Below, in pieces: positions 1 through 6,941 of a stretch of 20,231 nucleotides of DNA. Numbering within the stretch: the first letter of the stretch is position 1; each line of letters begins with the position of its first letter. The position numbers and the translations under genes were made by a program. The stretch covers positions 1 through 20,231 of the forward strand of contig CBFGSX010000016.1 of the NCBI GenBank assembly GCA_965651535.1, written 5' to 3'. The notes under the pieces were generated by a model, which was not told the origin of the DNA, did no database searches, and saw only the letters and a list, made by a program, of their open reading frames with translations. This DNA is from JAQGJA01 sp965651535 (GTDB taxonomy: Bacteria > Pseudomonadota > Alphaproteobacteria > Micavibrionales > SZUA-601).

Positions 1-402
1 CTGGCGCATGCGCTTAGCTACGGGTTGATGGCGGTGGACGATCATGTGGATATTCTGGTGGTCGATTCCGTCGCGGAAGATTTTACGTTCTCCCAAGGCG
101 GCGATCCTTTGACAGCTTTGAGGGCGCAGGATGAGGCGGCGATCCTGGGTGCGGCTTTGGGCGCGCGGCTGGCGAAAATCCCGGTGCTGGTTGCGCCCGC
201 TTTGTGTGCACCGTTGCAAAAAGCGGTGGCGGCGCTGGCGCCGGACGGAAAGGCCGATTTCATTATCACGCTGCCCGACGCGCAAACCGCTTCATGGCCG
301 CGCGGCATACAGGCTTTGGCGGCGCTCATGAAACTGAAGACCGCTCTGGCGCTTTTGCCGGAGTCGGGAAAAAATAGCGTGCAAATTTCACAGGCGGCAT
401 GA
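1..402 (+). CDS. C-terminal part of a CobT-like protein (5' end outside window)
   Basis: The reading frame is open from base 1 and ends with TGA at 400-402, so this is the last 133 residues of a longer protein; the TTG and ATG near base 25 are probably internal. The segment has a hydrophobic strand (VDILVVDS), then DPLTALRAQDEAAILGAALG and KIPVLVAPAL. This resembles the part of nicotinate-nucleotide:dimethylbenzimidazole phosphoribosyltransferase (CobT) where a DPLxxLRxxGGxEIAAxAGA helix is followed by RIPVLLDGF. The glycine-rich and C-terminal segments of true CobT are not recognisable, so catalytic function is doubtful. The stop lies 1 nt before the next ATG, suggesting translational coupling with the type IVB secretion genes downstream. 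The assignment is weak; it may be a divergent paralogue or another Rossmann-like protein. Confidence 0.4.
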   Translation: MAHALSYGLMAVDDHVDILVVDSVAEDFTFSQGGDPLTALRAQDEAAILGAALGARLAKIPVLVAPALCAPLQKAVAALAPDGKADFIITLPDAQTASWPRGIQALAALMKLKTALALLPESGKNSVQISQAA

Positions 403-403
403 C

Positions 404-1306
404 ATGAAAAAAATCCCGATTTTAATCTTGATGATGGCTCTGGTTTTTCCGGCATTGGCGCAGGAAAAAGGCAAGGTCAATCCGAACGCCCCCGATCCCG
501 AAAAAATTCCCGTCTTGCAAAAAATAAAGGAGCAGGGCGAAAATCTTGCTTACGATTATCTTGGTCGCCGTTTTGGCACGGATACGTGGCTGATCACCGG
601 GCCGGGCGTGATGCAGGTTATTTACACCGTGCCGAACGGCGTGGCGGCGGTGGTTGGTGGCGTGCTGGTCGGCCCCGACGGTCAGGAAATTTCAACGGCG
701 ATGCAGCGCGAATTTACCGAAGCCAATCCCGAGCGCGCACAAAAACTTTTGGAACAGGCGCGCCAATCCGTCGACACCGCATCCGCGGAGACGCCGGGAC
801 CGAAGCCGTCACCATCCGAAACAATTTGGACGCAGCTGGCGCAGCTGGGCCTGATCACCTATGCAGCGCGCGATATCGATGCGCCCGTGCCGATCGTTTA
901 TGCGGTGCTTGATCCTGATCAGGCAGAATCGGGCGAAACTTTTTTGCGGCTTTTGCCGTTGGCGGAAAGCGGCCGGATCGTTTTGCATGTCGTGCCGCTT
1001 TTGACGCGCCGCGCCGACCGTCTGCTGGATATGGCACATATATTGTCCTCGCCGGAGGACGCCCCCGCGCTTTGGCAAAAGGCGGTAGCGCAGGAATCTT
1101 TTAACATACCGCAAACCGTCGATCCCAAGGGGGCTGAAGCGCTTAATGCCAATGCGTCTTTTGCTGCGGGGTTGAAGCTTTATACGGTGCCGTTCCTGTT
1201 CTATCGCATCCCGGAGGCGGAGGGTTGGAGCCGTGTCCGGGCGGTCAAGGGAATGCCAAAGGATTGGGAAACGCTCTTGAAGGAATGGGAATCGCCGGGT
1301 AATTAA
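404..1306 (+). CDS. DsbG/DsbC-like thioredoxin-fold protein without cysteines
   Basis: This is a 300-residue protein with an N-terminal signal peptide (residues 1-19, hydrophobic core LILMMALVFPALA), so it is probably periplasmic. Residues 55-100 (TDTWLITGPGVMQVIYTVPNG, then GGVLVGPDGQEIS) look like the N-terminal dimerisation region of DsbG/DsbC. Residues 163-171 (PIVYAVLDP) match the strand just before the CxxC of these disulfide isomerases, and TVP at 261-263 fits the cis-proline loop. The active site itself is gone: where DsbG has DPNCPYC this protein has DPDQAES (170-176), and there is no cysteine anywhere. It therefore cannot be a redox enzyme; a chaperone or scaffold role is inferred. 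Thioredoxin-fold proteins such as TrbB accompany IncI transfer genes, which fits the neighbourhood. The fold is fairly sure, the function unknown. Confidence 0.6.
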   Translation: MKKIPILILMMALVFPALAQEKGKVNPNAPDPEKIPVLQKIKEQGENLAYDYLGRRFGTDTWLITGPGVMQVIYTVPNGVAAVVGGVLVGPDGQEISTAMQREFTEANPERAQKLLEQARQSVDTASAETPGPKPSPSETIWTQLAQLGLITYAARDIDAPVPIVYAVLDPDQAESGETFLRLLPLAESGRIVLHVVPLLTRRADRLLDMAHILSSPEDAPALWQKAVAQESFNIPQTVDPKGAEALNANASFAAGLKLYTVPFLFYRIPEAEGWSRVRAVKGMPKDWETLLKEWESPGN

Positions 1307-1340
1307 CGGTTTAGCGAAAAATGGATGGCAGGATTCTCGT

Positions 1341-1754
1341 ATGGCTCTCAACTCGGTGATCGCAACCTGTCTGTTGATGGCGGCGCAAACGTATAATGTG
1401 CCGCCCGCCGTCATGCTGGGGATCATGCATGTCGAGGGCGGCCGCCCGGGTCAGGCCGTCGGCCCCAACAGCAACGGCAGCTATGATCTTGGGCCGATGC
1501 AGATCAATACGTTGTGGATCCCGCAACTGGCCAAGCATTGGAAGGTTTCGCACAATGTCGCCTATCGCATGGTCAAAGACGACCCGTGCGTCAACGTCAA
1601 TGTGGCGGCGTGGATCTTGCGCCAGAGGCTCAATGAATCCGGCAATCTGACGCTGGCGATTGCGCATTACCATTCCAAGACACCGCGCTTTGGTTACAGT
1701 TATGCGCGCAAGGTCATCGGCGCGATGCGCCGCATGGATTTGATTCAGGATTAG
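1341..1754 (+). CDS. Small lytic transglycosylase (SLT/lysozyme-like), T4SS-associated
   Basis: This 137-residue protein has the features of goose-lysozyme-like transglycosylases found with conjugation and type III/IV secretion systems (IagB/TrbN/VirB1-like). The hallmarks are a glutamate in IMHVEGG (E32, probable catalytic acid), then SYDLGPMQIN around residues 46-55, and an NVNVAAWILRQRL helix followed by AIAHYHSKTP. Such enzymes cut the glycan strands of peptidoglycan to let an envelope-spanning complex assemble. The ATG at 1341 is preceded by AGGA at a good distance. From this start there is no signal peptide: the first residues already belong to the catalytic fold. The frame stays open upstream, but I see no better start. 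It ends 7 nt before the next gene, so it is probably cotranscribed with the secretion cluster. Confidence 0.8.
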   Translation: MALNSVIATCLLMAAQTYNVPPAVMLGIMHVEGGRPGQAVGPNSNGSYDLGPMQINTLWIPQLAKHWKVSHNVAYRMVKDDPCVNVNVAAWILRQRLNESGNLTLAIAHYHSKTPRFGYSYARKVIGAMRRMDLIQD

Positions 1755-1761
1755 GAATTTC

Positions 1762-2406
1762 ATGGCAAAATTCGACATGATGACGCTTGCCGATGTGCTG
1801 AAAGCGGGCCGCACCGATCTTTACGAGCAAACCTATGCCATTAACGACCGCTATTTCACGATCGATACGGCAGACCATGAAACAATCCGCAGCTGGGAGC
1901 GGCGCAACCCCTCTATCACGACCTATGCGATCCGCAACGACACGACGCAGGGCTTTTTCAACATCATGCCGGTCACGCGCGAAGCCGCGGCCTTGCTTGA
2001 ACGGCAAGAGCTCAGGGAAGAGGATATACGCCCCGAGTATGTGCTGCCGCCCGAGCTTTTGTCCCGCGCCGAGACAGCCTATTTCGCTGCCATCGCGATC
2101 CGGGATACGCAGAGTTTCACAGGACGCCAATGCGCGGCGGCGCTTTTATCCGTGATCGCCTCGCAGCTCCTGCATGGATACAGGCAAGGCGTGTTGCGGC
2201 GGCTTTTCGCCAATCCGACGACCTATGCAGGCAACGCGATGATCCGGCGATTGGGCCTGAAGCCTCTAATTGGACATAAAAAGCCATTAAAAGCCAATGA
2301 TATCTATGTCGCCGACATGACACCCGAAAGAATTGCGGCTCTTGAAACGCTGGAAGCCCGCTATGCCCGTTTTGTCGGCGACAACCCGTGGGCGCAAAAA
2401 GTCTGA
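1762..2406 (+). CDS. GNAT-like acetyltransferase-fold protein of unknown role
   Basis: This is a 214-residue soluble protein with no signal peptide or membrane segment. The pattern agrees with a GNAT-type fold: a strand TTYAIRNDTTQGFFNIMPVT (about 52-71), a strand ETAYFAAIAIRD (about 103-114), a helix with AALLSVIASQLL, and a C-terminal segment AGNAMIRRLGLKPL like the xxxGxxxlxrlGFkxl end of GNAT enzymes. The Q/RxxGxG/A acetyl-CoA loop is not clear, so activity cannot be claimed. It sits between the lytic transglycosylase (7-nt gap) and dotD (89-nt gap), and its place in the secretion cluster suggests a linked role. The function is unknown and no close named family is recognised. Confidence 0.5.
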   Translation: MAKFDMMTLADVLKAGRTDLYEQTYAINDRYFTIDTADHETIRSWERRNPSITTYAIRNDTTQGFFNIMPVTREAAALLERQELREEDIRPEYVLPPELLSRAETAYFAAIAIRDTQSFTGRQCAAALLSVIASQLLHGYRQGVLRRLFANPTTYAGNAMIRRLGLKPLIGHKKPLKANDIYVADMTPERIAALETLEARYARFVGDNPWAQKV

Positions 2407-2495
2407 AAAGGATCAAGACTTAGGTAAATTTTTAATTTCCAATTCACCTTGGGCGTGATAGTTTATGGGGCACGTTTTCCATTCGAGGTTTTCCG

Positions 2496-2981
2496 ATGAA
2501 AAGACTTCCGTTGATTGTCTCCTCTGCCTTGATTCTGGCGGCTTGCGCGATCAATCCGCCCAATCCCCAGCTGGTCGCCGAGCCGGACAATGTGACGCTG
2601 CGTCTGGCGCAGGCCGCCGATCGTGCCGCCAACGCGCTGGATCAGCTGGCCGCGATCGAACAGACGCGCACCCCGACCGATTTGCCGCCCTTGGCGGCGT
2701 CTGCGCCTCCCGAATTGCGCCGTTCAGTCACGGTCAACTGGATCGGCCCGATCGAGCCTTTGGTGCGGCAACTGGCCGACCGCGCCAGCTATGAGCTGAA
2801 GCTCACCGGCAACGCCCCGGAAACGGCCATCATTTCCAGTGTCAATGTCCGAAACGCCCCGGTGATCGAGGTGCTGCGCGATGTCGGGCTTCAGCTGGGG
2901 TCGCGCGCCGCGTTGAAGGTCGATGCCAATCTCAAAATCGTCGAATTGAGCTACGCGAATGTCCAGATTACGAGTCCTTAA
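2496..2981 (+). CDS. dotD: DotD/TraH-like outer-membrane lipoprotein of type IVB secretion system
   Basis: This 161-residue protein has a lipoprotein signal peptide ending LILAAC, with the lipid-acceptor cysteine at residue 17, so it is probably anchored in the outer membrane. The rest matches DotD of the Legionella Dot/Icm system (163 residues) and TraH of IncI plasmids: a helical part near NVTLRLAQAADRAANALDQL, then a secretin-N-like domain with VNWIGPIEPLVRQLADRASY, NAPVIEVLRDVGLQLG and a final strand IVELSYA. In Legionella, DotD with DotC brings the secretin-like DotH to the outer membrane, forming the core complex with DotG. The ATG at 2496 follows a GAGG. The end overlaps dotC by 23 nt. 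The order dotD-dotC-dotB-icmT equals traH-I-J-K on IncI plasmids. Confidence 0.85.
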   Translation: MKRLPLIVSSALILAACAINPPNPQLVAEPDNVTLRLAQAADRAANALDQLAAIEQTRTPTDLPPLAASAPPELRRSVTVNWIGPIEPLVRQLADRASYELKLTGNAPETAIISSVNVRNAPVIEVLRDVGLQLGSRAALKVDANLKIVELSYANVQITSP

Positions 2982-3930
2982 GCTCACCCTTTGCCTGATG
3001 ATGGCGGCGGCGCCGGTTTTGGCCGATGCGCCGTTGCACGCGCGTTACAACCCCGACCGCCGCGACGAGCCGCGCAAGCTGGCCCACGACCAGGAAGCGC
3101 CGCCCGAGCTGCAATGGTTGCAGAACGTCCGCAAATCCGAACCGGTTGTCGGAAAGCGAACGGACGGCGACGCACTCGACAACGCGGTCGGCGCGGAAAA
3201 GGATCTGGCGCTCAAGATCCGGCGCGACGCGATGAAGGAAAGCGCCCTGTCGTTCGGCGCGCGCGGCGGATTGGCTTGGCGCACGAAACAGATCATGGAC
3301 GATTTGCGGCAAAATGCCCGCGCGATGGACAAGGCATTCGATTTCCGCCAGCTTCTGGTCGCCGCGCCTAGTAATATGTATATCGAGCCGCCGATCGTTT
3401 CCGAGGCGATGAATAATTTCCTTGTCACGCCCGATGGCAACGAAGCCGCCGTCGCCGACACAATCTATCAGATCACGCGTCAGGCGCGCATCGTGTCGAC
3501 CCCGCGTAACTGGCGCCAGTATCTCGAGCGCTCCTGGCCCGAGGTCGCCCCGCCGCCCGATATTCTTATCCCCGAGAACGATGCCGAGCGCGCCGCGTGG
3601 AAACGCTGGGTCGAACAAGGCTGGGTCGAGGGCTTTGGTCAGGCCGATGCGATCTTTCAGGCCGATCTGAACCGTCTGGTAGCGGATTTCGAAGGTATGG
3701 TGCGTTATCGCCTGCTCTTGGCCCAGAACAAAATCACCGCGCCCTATGCGACGATGGTTGATCGCGGCGTCAGCGGCATTGAGGTCGAGCAGATGATCGG
3801 CAACAAGCCGACAAAAATCACCACCGAGATGCGTGTCGGTGACCGCGCCATCCGCATCACCCAGCCGGTGACGCTGCGTGCAGACGATCAGGGACAACAA
3901 TGGGAGTCGCCCATGCGGGCGACGCCCTAG
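2959..3930 (+). CDS. dotC: DotC/TraI-like type IVB secretion protein (no lipobox)
   Basis: This 323-residue protein has the conserved DotC blocks: ALSFGARGGLAWR (about 94-106), KAFDFRQLL, PPIVSEAMNN, DTIYQITRQARIVSTPRNWRQYL, then WKRWVEQGWVEGFGQADAIF and a block with FEGMVRYRLLLAQ. DotC works with DotD in placing DotH in the outer membrane. In Legionella DotC is a lipoprotein of about 300 residues. Here the N-terminus (hydrophobic LCLMMAAAPVLA, then DAPL) looks like an ordinary Sec signal peptide; the only cysteine near the start (residue 12) is too early for a lipobox. It starts inside dotD and ends 14 nt before dotB, with AGGAAA before the dotB start. Confidence 0.85.
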   Translation: MSRLRVLKLTLCLMMAAAPVLADAPLHARYNPDRRDEPRKLAHDQEAPPELQWLQNVRKSEPVVGKRTDGDALDNAVGAEKDLALKIRRDAMKESALSFGARGGLAWRTKQIMDDLRQNARAMDKAFDFRQLLVAAPSNMYIEPPIVSEAMNNFLVTPDGNEAAVADTIYQITRQARIVSTPRNWRQYLERSWPEVAPPPDILIPENDAERAAWKRWVEQGWVEGFGQADAIFQADLNRLVADFEGMVRYRLLLAQNKITAPYATMVDRGVSGIEVEQMIGNKPTKITTEMRVGDRAIRITQPVTLRADDQGQQWESPMRATP

Positions 3931-3944
3931 GATAGGAAAGCGAT

Positions 3945-5153
3945 ATGTCAGGAAATCCGGCGCCACCGCCTCCTGAAGAAAAAGAAGGCGCGCTGAAGGA
4001 TTATTTCAAGCCGACCGAAGGCATGGATCTCGACGAGACCTGGCCCGAAGAGCCGATGCGCTTTACCGAGGCGCATGTCGATCCGATTTTGCTGTGGTGT
4101 GTGGCACGCAAAACCTCGGATATCTCGATCCAGACCGACCGCCCCCTTTACAATGATATCGCGGGCGTGCTGCGGCCGGCGACGCGGCGGCCTCTGGACG
4201 GTGCCGATCTGTCGGTATTCCTCAGCAAAATTTACGGCCCCGATGCGCTGGCGCGTCTGGCTTCGGGCGTCGATCTCGATTTGTCCTATGAAATTCGCCC
4301 CGACCGCAACACGCGCGTGCGTTTCCGTGTCAACATCACGCCGATCCTGTCCAAGGGTCGCGACGCGGCGCAGATTACCATGCGCGTCCTGCCCGACGTG
4401 CCGCCGAAGATGGTCGATCTCAAGGTCGATCAGCCGGTTATCGACAACTGGGCGCCGCGCGACGGCATTGTGCTGATTACCGGGCCGACCGGTTCCGGTA
4501 AATCGACGCTGCTGGCCGCCGGAATGCGGATGCTGATCGAGCGCGAACAGGGTTGCGGCAAGATGCTGACCTACGAGGCGCCGATTGAATTCGTCTATGA
4601 TGCGATCATGAGCGACAAATCGCTGGTGTCGCAATCCGAGATCCCGCGCCACCTGAAGAACTTCGAGGCCGGCGTGCGTAACGCGTTGCGCCGCAAGCCG
4701 AACATCATTCTGGTCGGTGAGGCGCGCGACCGTGAAACCATCTCGGCCTGCATCGAGGCGGGCCAGACGGGCCATGCCGTCTATTCCACCGCGCACACGA
4801 TCGGCGTCGCCGCAACGATCCGCCGCATGGTCGCCAGCTTCGAGAGCGGCGAGCGCACCGAGCGCGCCTATGCGCTGATGGAGACGATGCGCATGATCGT
4901 CACCCAGATTCTGGTGCCGAAGATCGGTGGCGGGCGGCAGGCCTTGCGCGAATATCTGGTCTTTACCGATGAAATACGCGAAAAATTCCTTGAGATTTCC
5001 TTTGAAAATTGGCCGGTCGAGCTGATCAAGACCGTGCGCGAACAGGGTTTTCCGATGGTTAAGTCGGCCAAGGCCGCCTTTGACGAAGGATTAATCGACA
5101 AGCATTATTATAACCTTGTCGCCAAAGGCAGCGGCGAGGAGATGGTTCAATAA
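3945..5153 (+). CDS. dotB: DotB/TraJ-like secretion ATPase of type IVB system
   Basis: This 402-residue cytoplasmic ATPase of the PilT/VirB11 superfamily is near the length of Legionella DotB (377). It has an N-terminal domain from about residue 40 to 150, Walker A GPTGSGKST (180-188), an Asp-box region TYEAPIEFVYD (209-219), Walker B with IILVGEARD (254-262; E259 the likely catalytic glutamate) and a His box TGHAVYSTAHT (275-285). DotB hexamers energise assembly and substrate transfer at the cytoplasmic side of the channel, docking on DotO. The DotB assignment over PilT or GspE rests on the neighbours dotD, dotC and icmT and on the N-terminal ARKTSDISIQTDRPLYNDI stretch. Its TAA overlaps the icmT ATG by 1 nt. 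All catalytic motifs are intact. Confidence 0.9.
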   Translation: MSGNPAPPPPEEKEGALKDYFKPTEGMDLDETWPEEPMRFTEAHVDPILLWCVARKTSDISIQTDRPLYNDIAGVLRPATRRPLDGADLSVFLSKIYGPDALARLASGVDLDLSYEIRPDRNTRVRFRVNITPILSKGRDAAQITMRVLPDVPPKMVDLKVDQPVIDNWAPRDGIVLITGPTGSGKSTLLAAGMRMLIEREQGCGKMLTYEAPIEFVYDAIMSDKSLVSQSEIPRHLKNFEAGVRNALRRKPNIILVGEARDRETISACIEAGQTGHAVYSTAHTIGVAATIRRMVASFESGERTERAYALMETMRMIVTQILVPKIGGGRQALREYLVFTDEIREKFLEISFENWPVELIKTVREQGFPMVKSAKAAFDEGLIDKHYYNLVAKGSGEEMVQ

Positions 5154-5434
5154 TGTTTAATGCGTATAACCATTGGCGGAATACGGCGCGGCCGGTGCGG
5201 TTTTTCAACGTGGATTACCGCGCCGGGATATTTCTGTTTATCTTTCTGATGCATATTCGTCTTTATACCTTTATTATGGTGGTGATGGTTTTTGCGGTGC
5301 TGCTGTTTTTGGAGCGCCGCGGTCTAACCCTGCCTTTGGCGATGCGCCGTCTGCGCGTCTGGTTCCTTGGGCCCCGCCGTCCAGCTCTGGCGCGGCTGCA
5401 CGATCGTCACTTCTGGGATCATGGCGGGATTTAG
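5153..5434 (+). CDS. icmT: IcmT/TraK-like inner-membrane protein of type IVB system
   Basis: This 93-residue protein carries the signature of IcmT (86 residues in Legionella) and TraK of IncI plasmids: HWRNTARPVRFFNVDYRAG at residues 7-25, then one or two hydrophobic segments (IFLFIFLMHIRLYTFIMVV and MVFAVLLFLE, about 26-54) and a basic tail beginning RRGLTLPLAMRRLRVWFLGP. IcmT is a small inner-membrane component needed for export and, in Legionella, for egress from the host. The ATG overlaps the dotB stop (TAATG), so the two are translationally coupled. The tail after residue 75 is a little longer than usual. A 72-nt gap follows, holding a weak TTGAA/TTCAA hairpin. Confidence 0.85.
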   Translation: MFNAYNHWRNTARPVRFFNVDYRAGIFLFIFLMHIRLYTFIMVVMVFAVLLFLERRGLTLPLAMRRLRVWFLGPRRPALARLHDRHFWDHGGI

Positions 5435-5506
5435 CCCCTTGCCTTGAACGGGCTTTCCCTTCAAGATAAGGCAGCTTTCCTTTGCCCTTTCCGGGGAATA
5501 TTGTTC

Positions 5507-6901
5507 ATGCGTTTTCGCCTTTTGCTTTCCGTTTCCGTTTTTGCCCTTTTGACGGCGCCCGCACTGGCCGCCTTCGAATTTGTTGCACCAGCCCCGGTGC
5601 CTGCGCCGGTGGTGGAGATGCCGCCCGTCGAAGGTACCGCGCCACAGGCCGTGGTGGTCGATCCGGTTCAAATGGCTCCTCTTGCCGAACCGATGCTCGA
5701 ACTTGCGCCCGCCGCCGCTCCTGCTGAGCCGATGCCGATCGGGATGAAAGCCATTCCGTTGACGCCTGTGGTGAAGCATTCCGACGCATTGTTGTTGGAT
5801 GAGGAAATGCCGGCTCCGGCTCCACGGCCTGTGTCGACGTCTGCGCCGGTTGCGTGGGATATGCCCGCCCCTGTTTTGGCCCCAACTCCCGCTCCCGCTT
5901 TGCCGAAGATTGCCGCTGCCGAGCTGGCGGATGACGGCGGGATGCCGATCGAGGGCTTCGGCCGCCAGGTGCCGCTGGTGCTGGCGCTGCAGCAGATTGC
6001 GCCGCCGGAATACCGCTATTCTTTTGACTACGGTGTGGATGCGGGAATGCGTATCAACTGGACGGGCGGTAAATCATGGAAAGCCGTCATCACCGATATC
6101 GCGCGCGACAACAGCCTGAATGTCGACATCGTCAGCAATGTGATTGCCTTCCGCCGCCGCTCGCCGATGGAAATCGTCGAAGCCCAGACGGCGCTCGACA
6201 GAACCCCCGACACCGTTCAGGGTATGAAGCTCAAGCCTGTAGCGGGTTTACCGCCTGCACCCGCTTTACCTTCACCGGTCTCGACTCCCGTCGTCGGTGC
6301 ATCCTCGGAAAGGCCTCTGTCGATCCTGACGCCGCTGGATGCCGCGCCGCAGAATGCGCCTGCGCGCGAAATTCTGGCCGCCGCCAAGGAAGAGGTTGGC
6401 GCGCCGAAAAAGCCGGAGATCGTGTTCGATCCTCTGCTCGATACCGACAAGCCTGCGAAAAAACCGGTCAAGGACAAACAGATCCTGACGGCTGATGGCG
6501 CGCCTTCAGCCATGACGGCTCTGCCGCCGGTCGTATCACCGTCCGTGGCGGCTCCCGAGATCGTGTTTGACGAGGCACCGGTCTGGGAAAAACCGGTGAT
6601 GGCAAACATTGCGGCTGATCTCGACACGCCCGCCGAATGGCAGGGGCTGCGCAATGCAACCTTGCGCGACGTGTTGACCGACTGGTCGCAACAGGCGGGC
6701 GTCTCGCTGGTCTGGCAATCCGAGTTCGATTATCCGCTGCAAACGGATGTCCGCATCCAGGCGGGTTACGCGGATGCGGTGCGCACGCTGCTGGCCGGTT
6801 TCGGCAAGGCAAGTCCGCGTCCCATCGGGCGGTTGTTCAAGAACAAATCCGTCGGCGCCCAACCTGTTCTGGTCGTGGAAACCCAGCATTTGACGCGATA
6901 A
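5507..6901 (+). CDS. Secreted Pro/Ala-rich protein with two TcpQ/secretin-N-like domains
   Basis: The frame opens at 5444, but the ATG at 5507 is preceded by GGGGA at 9 nt and begins a clear signal peptide (LLLSVSVFALLTAPALA), giving 464 residues. Residues 25-140 are a low-complexity Pro/Ala/Val-rich stretch, as in envelope-spanning linkers. Residues about 144-218 form a first compact domain (GFGRQVPLVLALQQI, then INWTGGKSWKAVITDIA). After a second linker, residues about 376-464 form a second domain (LRNATLRDVLTDWSQQAGVSLVW, then a DAVRTLLAGF helix and a final LVVE strand). The second is typical of the TcpQ C-terminal domain of type IV pilus and IncI systems, and both resemble the N0/STN domain of secretins. 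It probably joins the outer-membrane core built by DotC/DotD/DotH. The name of an equivalent Dot/Icm protein is not clear. Confidence 0.7.
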   Translation: MRFRLLLSVSVFALLTAPALAAFEFVAPAPVPAPVVEMPPVEGTAPQAVVVDPVQMAPLAEPMLELAPAAAPAEPMPIGMKAIPLTPVVKHSDALLLDEEMPAPAPRPVSTSAPVAWDMPAPVLAPTPAPALPKIAAAELADDGGMPIEGFGRQVPLVLALQQIAPPEYRYSFDYGVDAGMRINWTGGKSWKAVITDIARDNSLNVDIVSNVIAFRRRSPMEIVEAQTALDRTPDTVQGMKLKPVAGLPPAPALPSPVSTPVVGASSERPLSILTPLDAAPQNAPAREILAAAKEEVGAPKKPEIVFDPLLDTDKPAKKPVKDKQILTADGAPSAMTALPPVVSPSVAAPEIVFDEAPVWEKPVMANIAADLDTPAEWQGLRNATLRDVLTDWSQQAGVSLVWQSEFDYPLQTDVRIQAGYADAVRTLLAGFGKASPRPIGRLFKNKSVGAQPVLVVETQHLTR

Positions 6902-6941
6902 TTCCTGTCGCAAGGCAAAATGCTTACAGCTTGTTAAGCGG

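Noticed and set aside
2968..3966. Long open frame of 332 codons on the - strand opposite dotC
   Set aside because: It lies wholly opposite a clearly conserved dotC, is rich in Arg/His/Gly as expected of an antisense frame in GC-rich DNA, and has no recognisable domain.
3948..4796. 282-codon open frame on the - strand opposite dotB
   Set aside because: It mirrors the dotB ATPase motifs, is very rich in Arg and His, and has no ribosome site or family match.
3945..5153. Type IV pilus PilT twitching ATPase instead of DotB
   Set aside because: The motifs alone would allow it, but the neighbours DotD, DotC and IcmT and the lack of any pilin or PilC/PilM-Q gene favour DotB.
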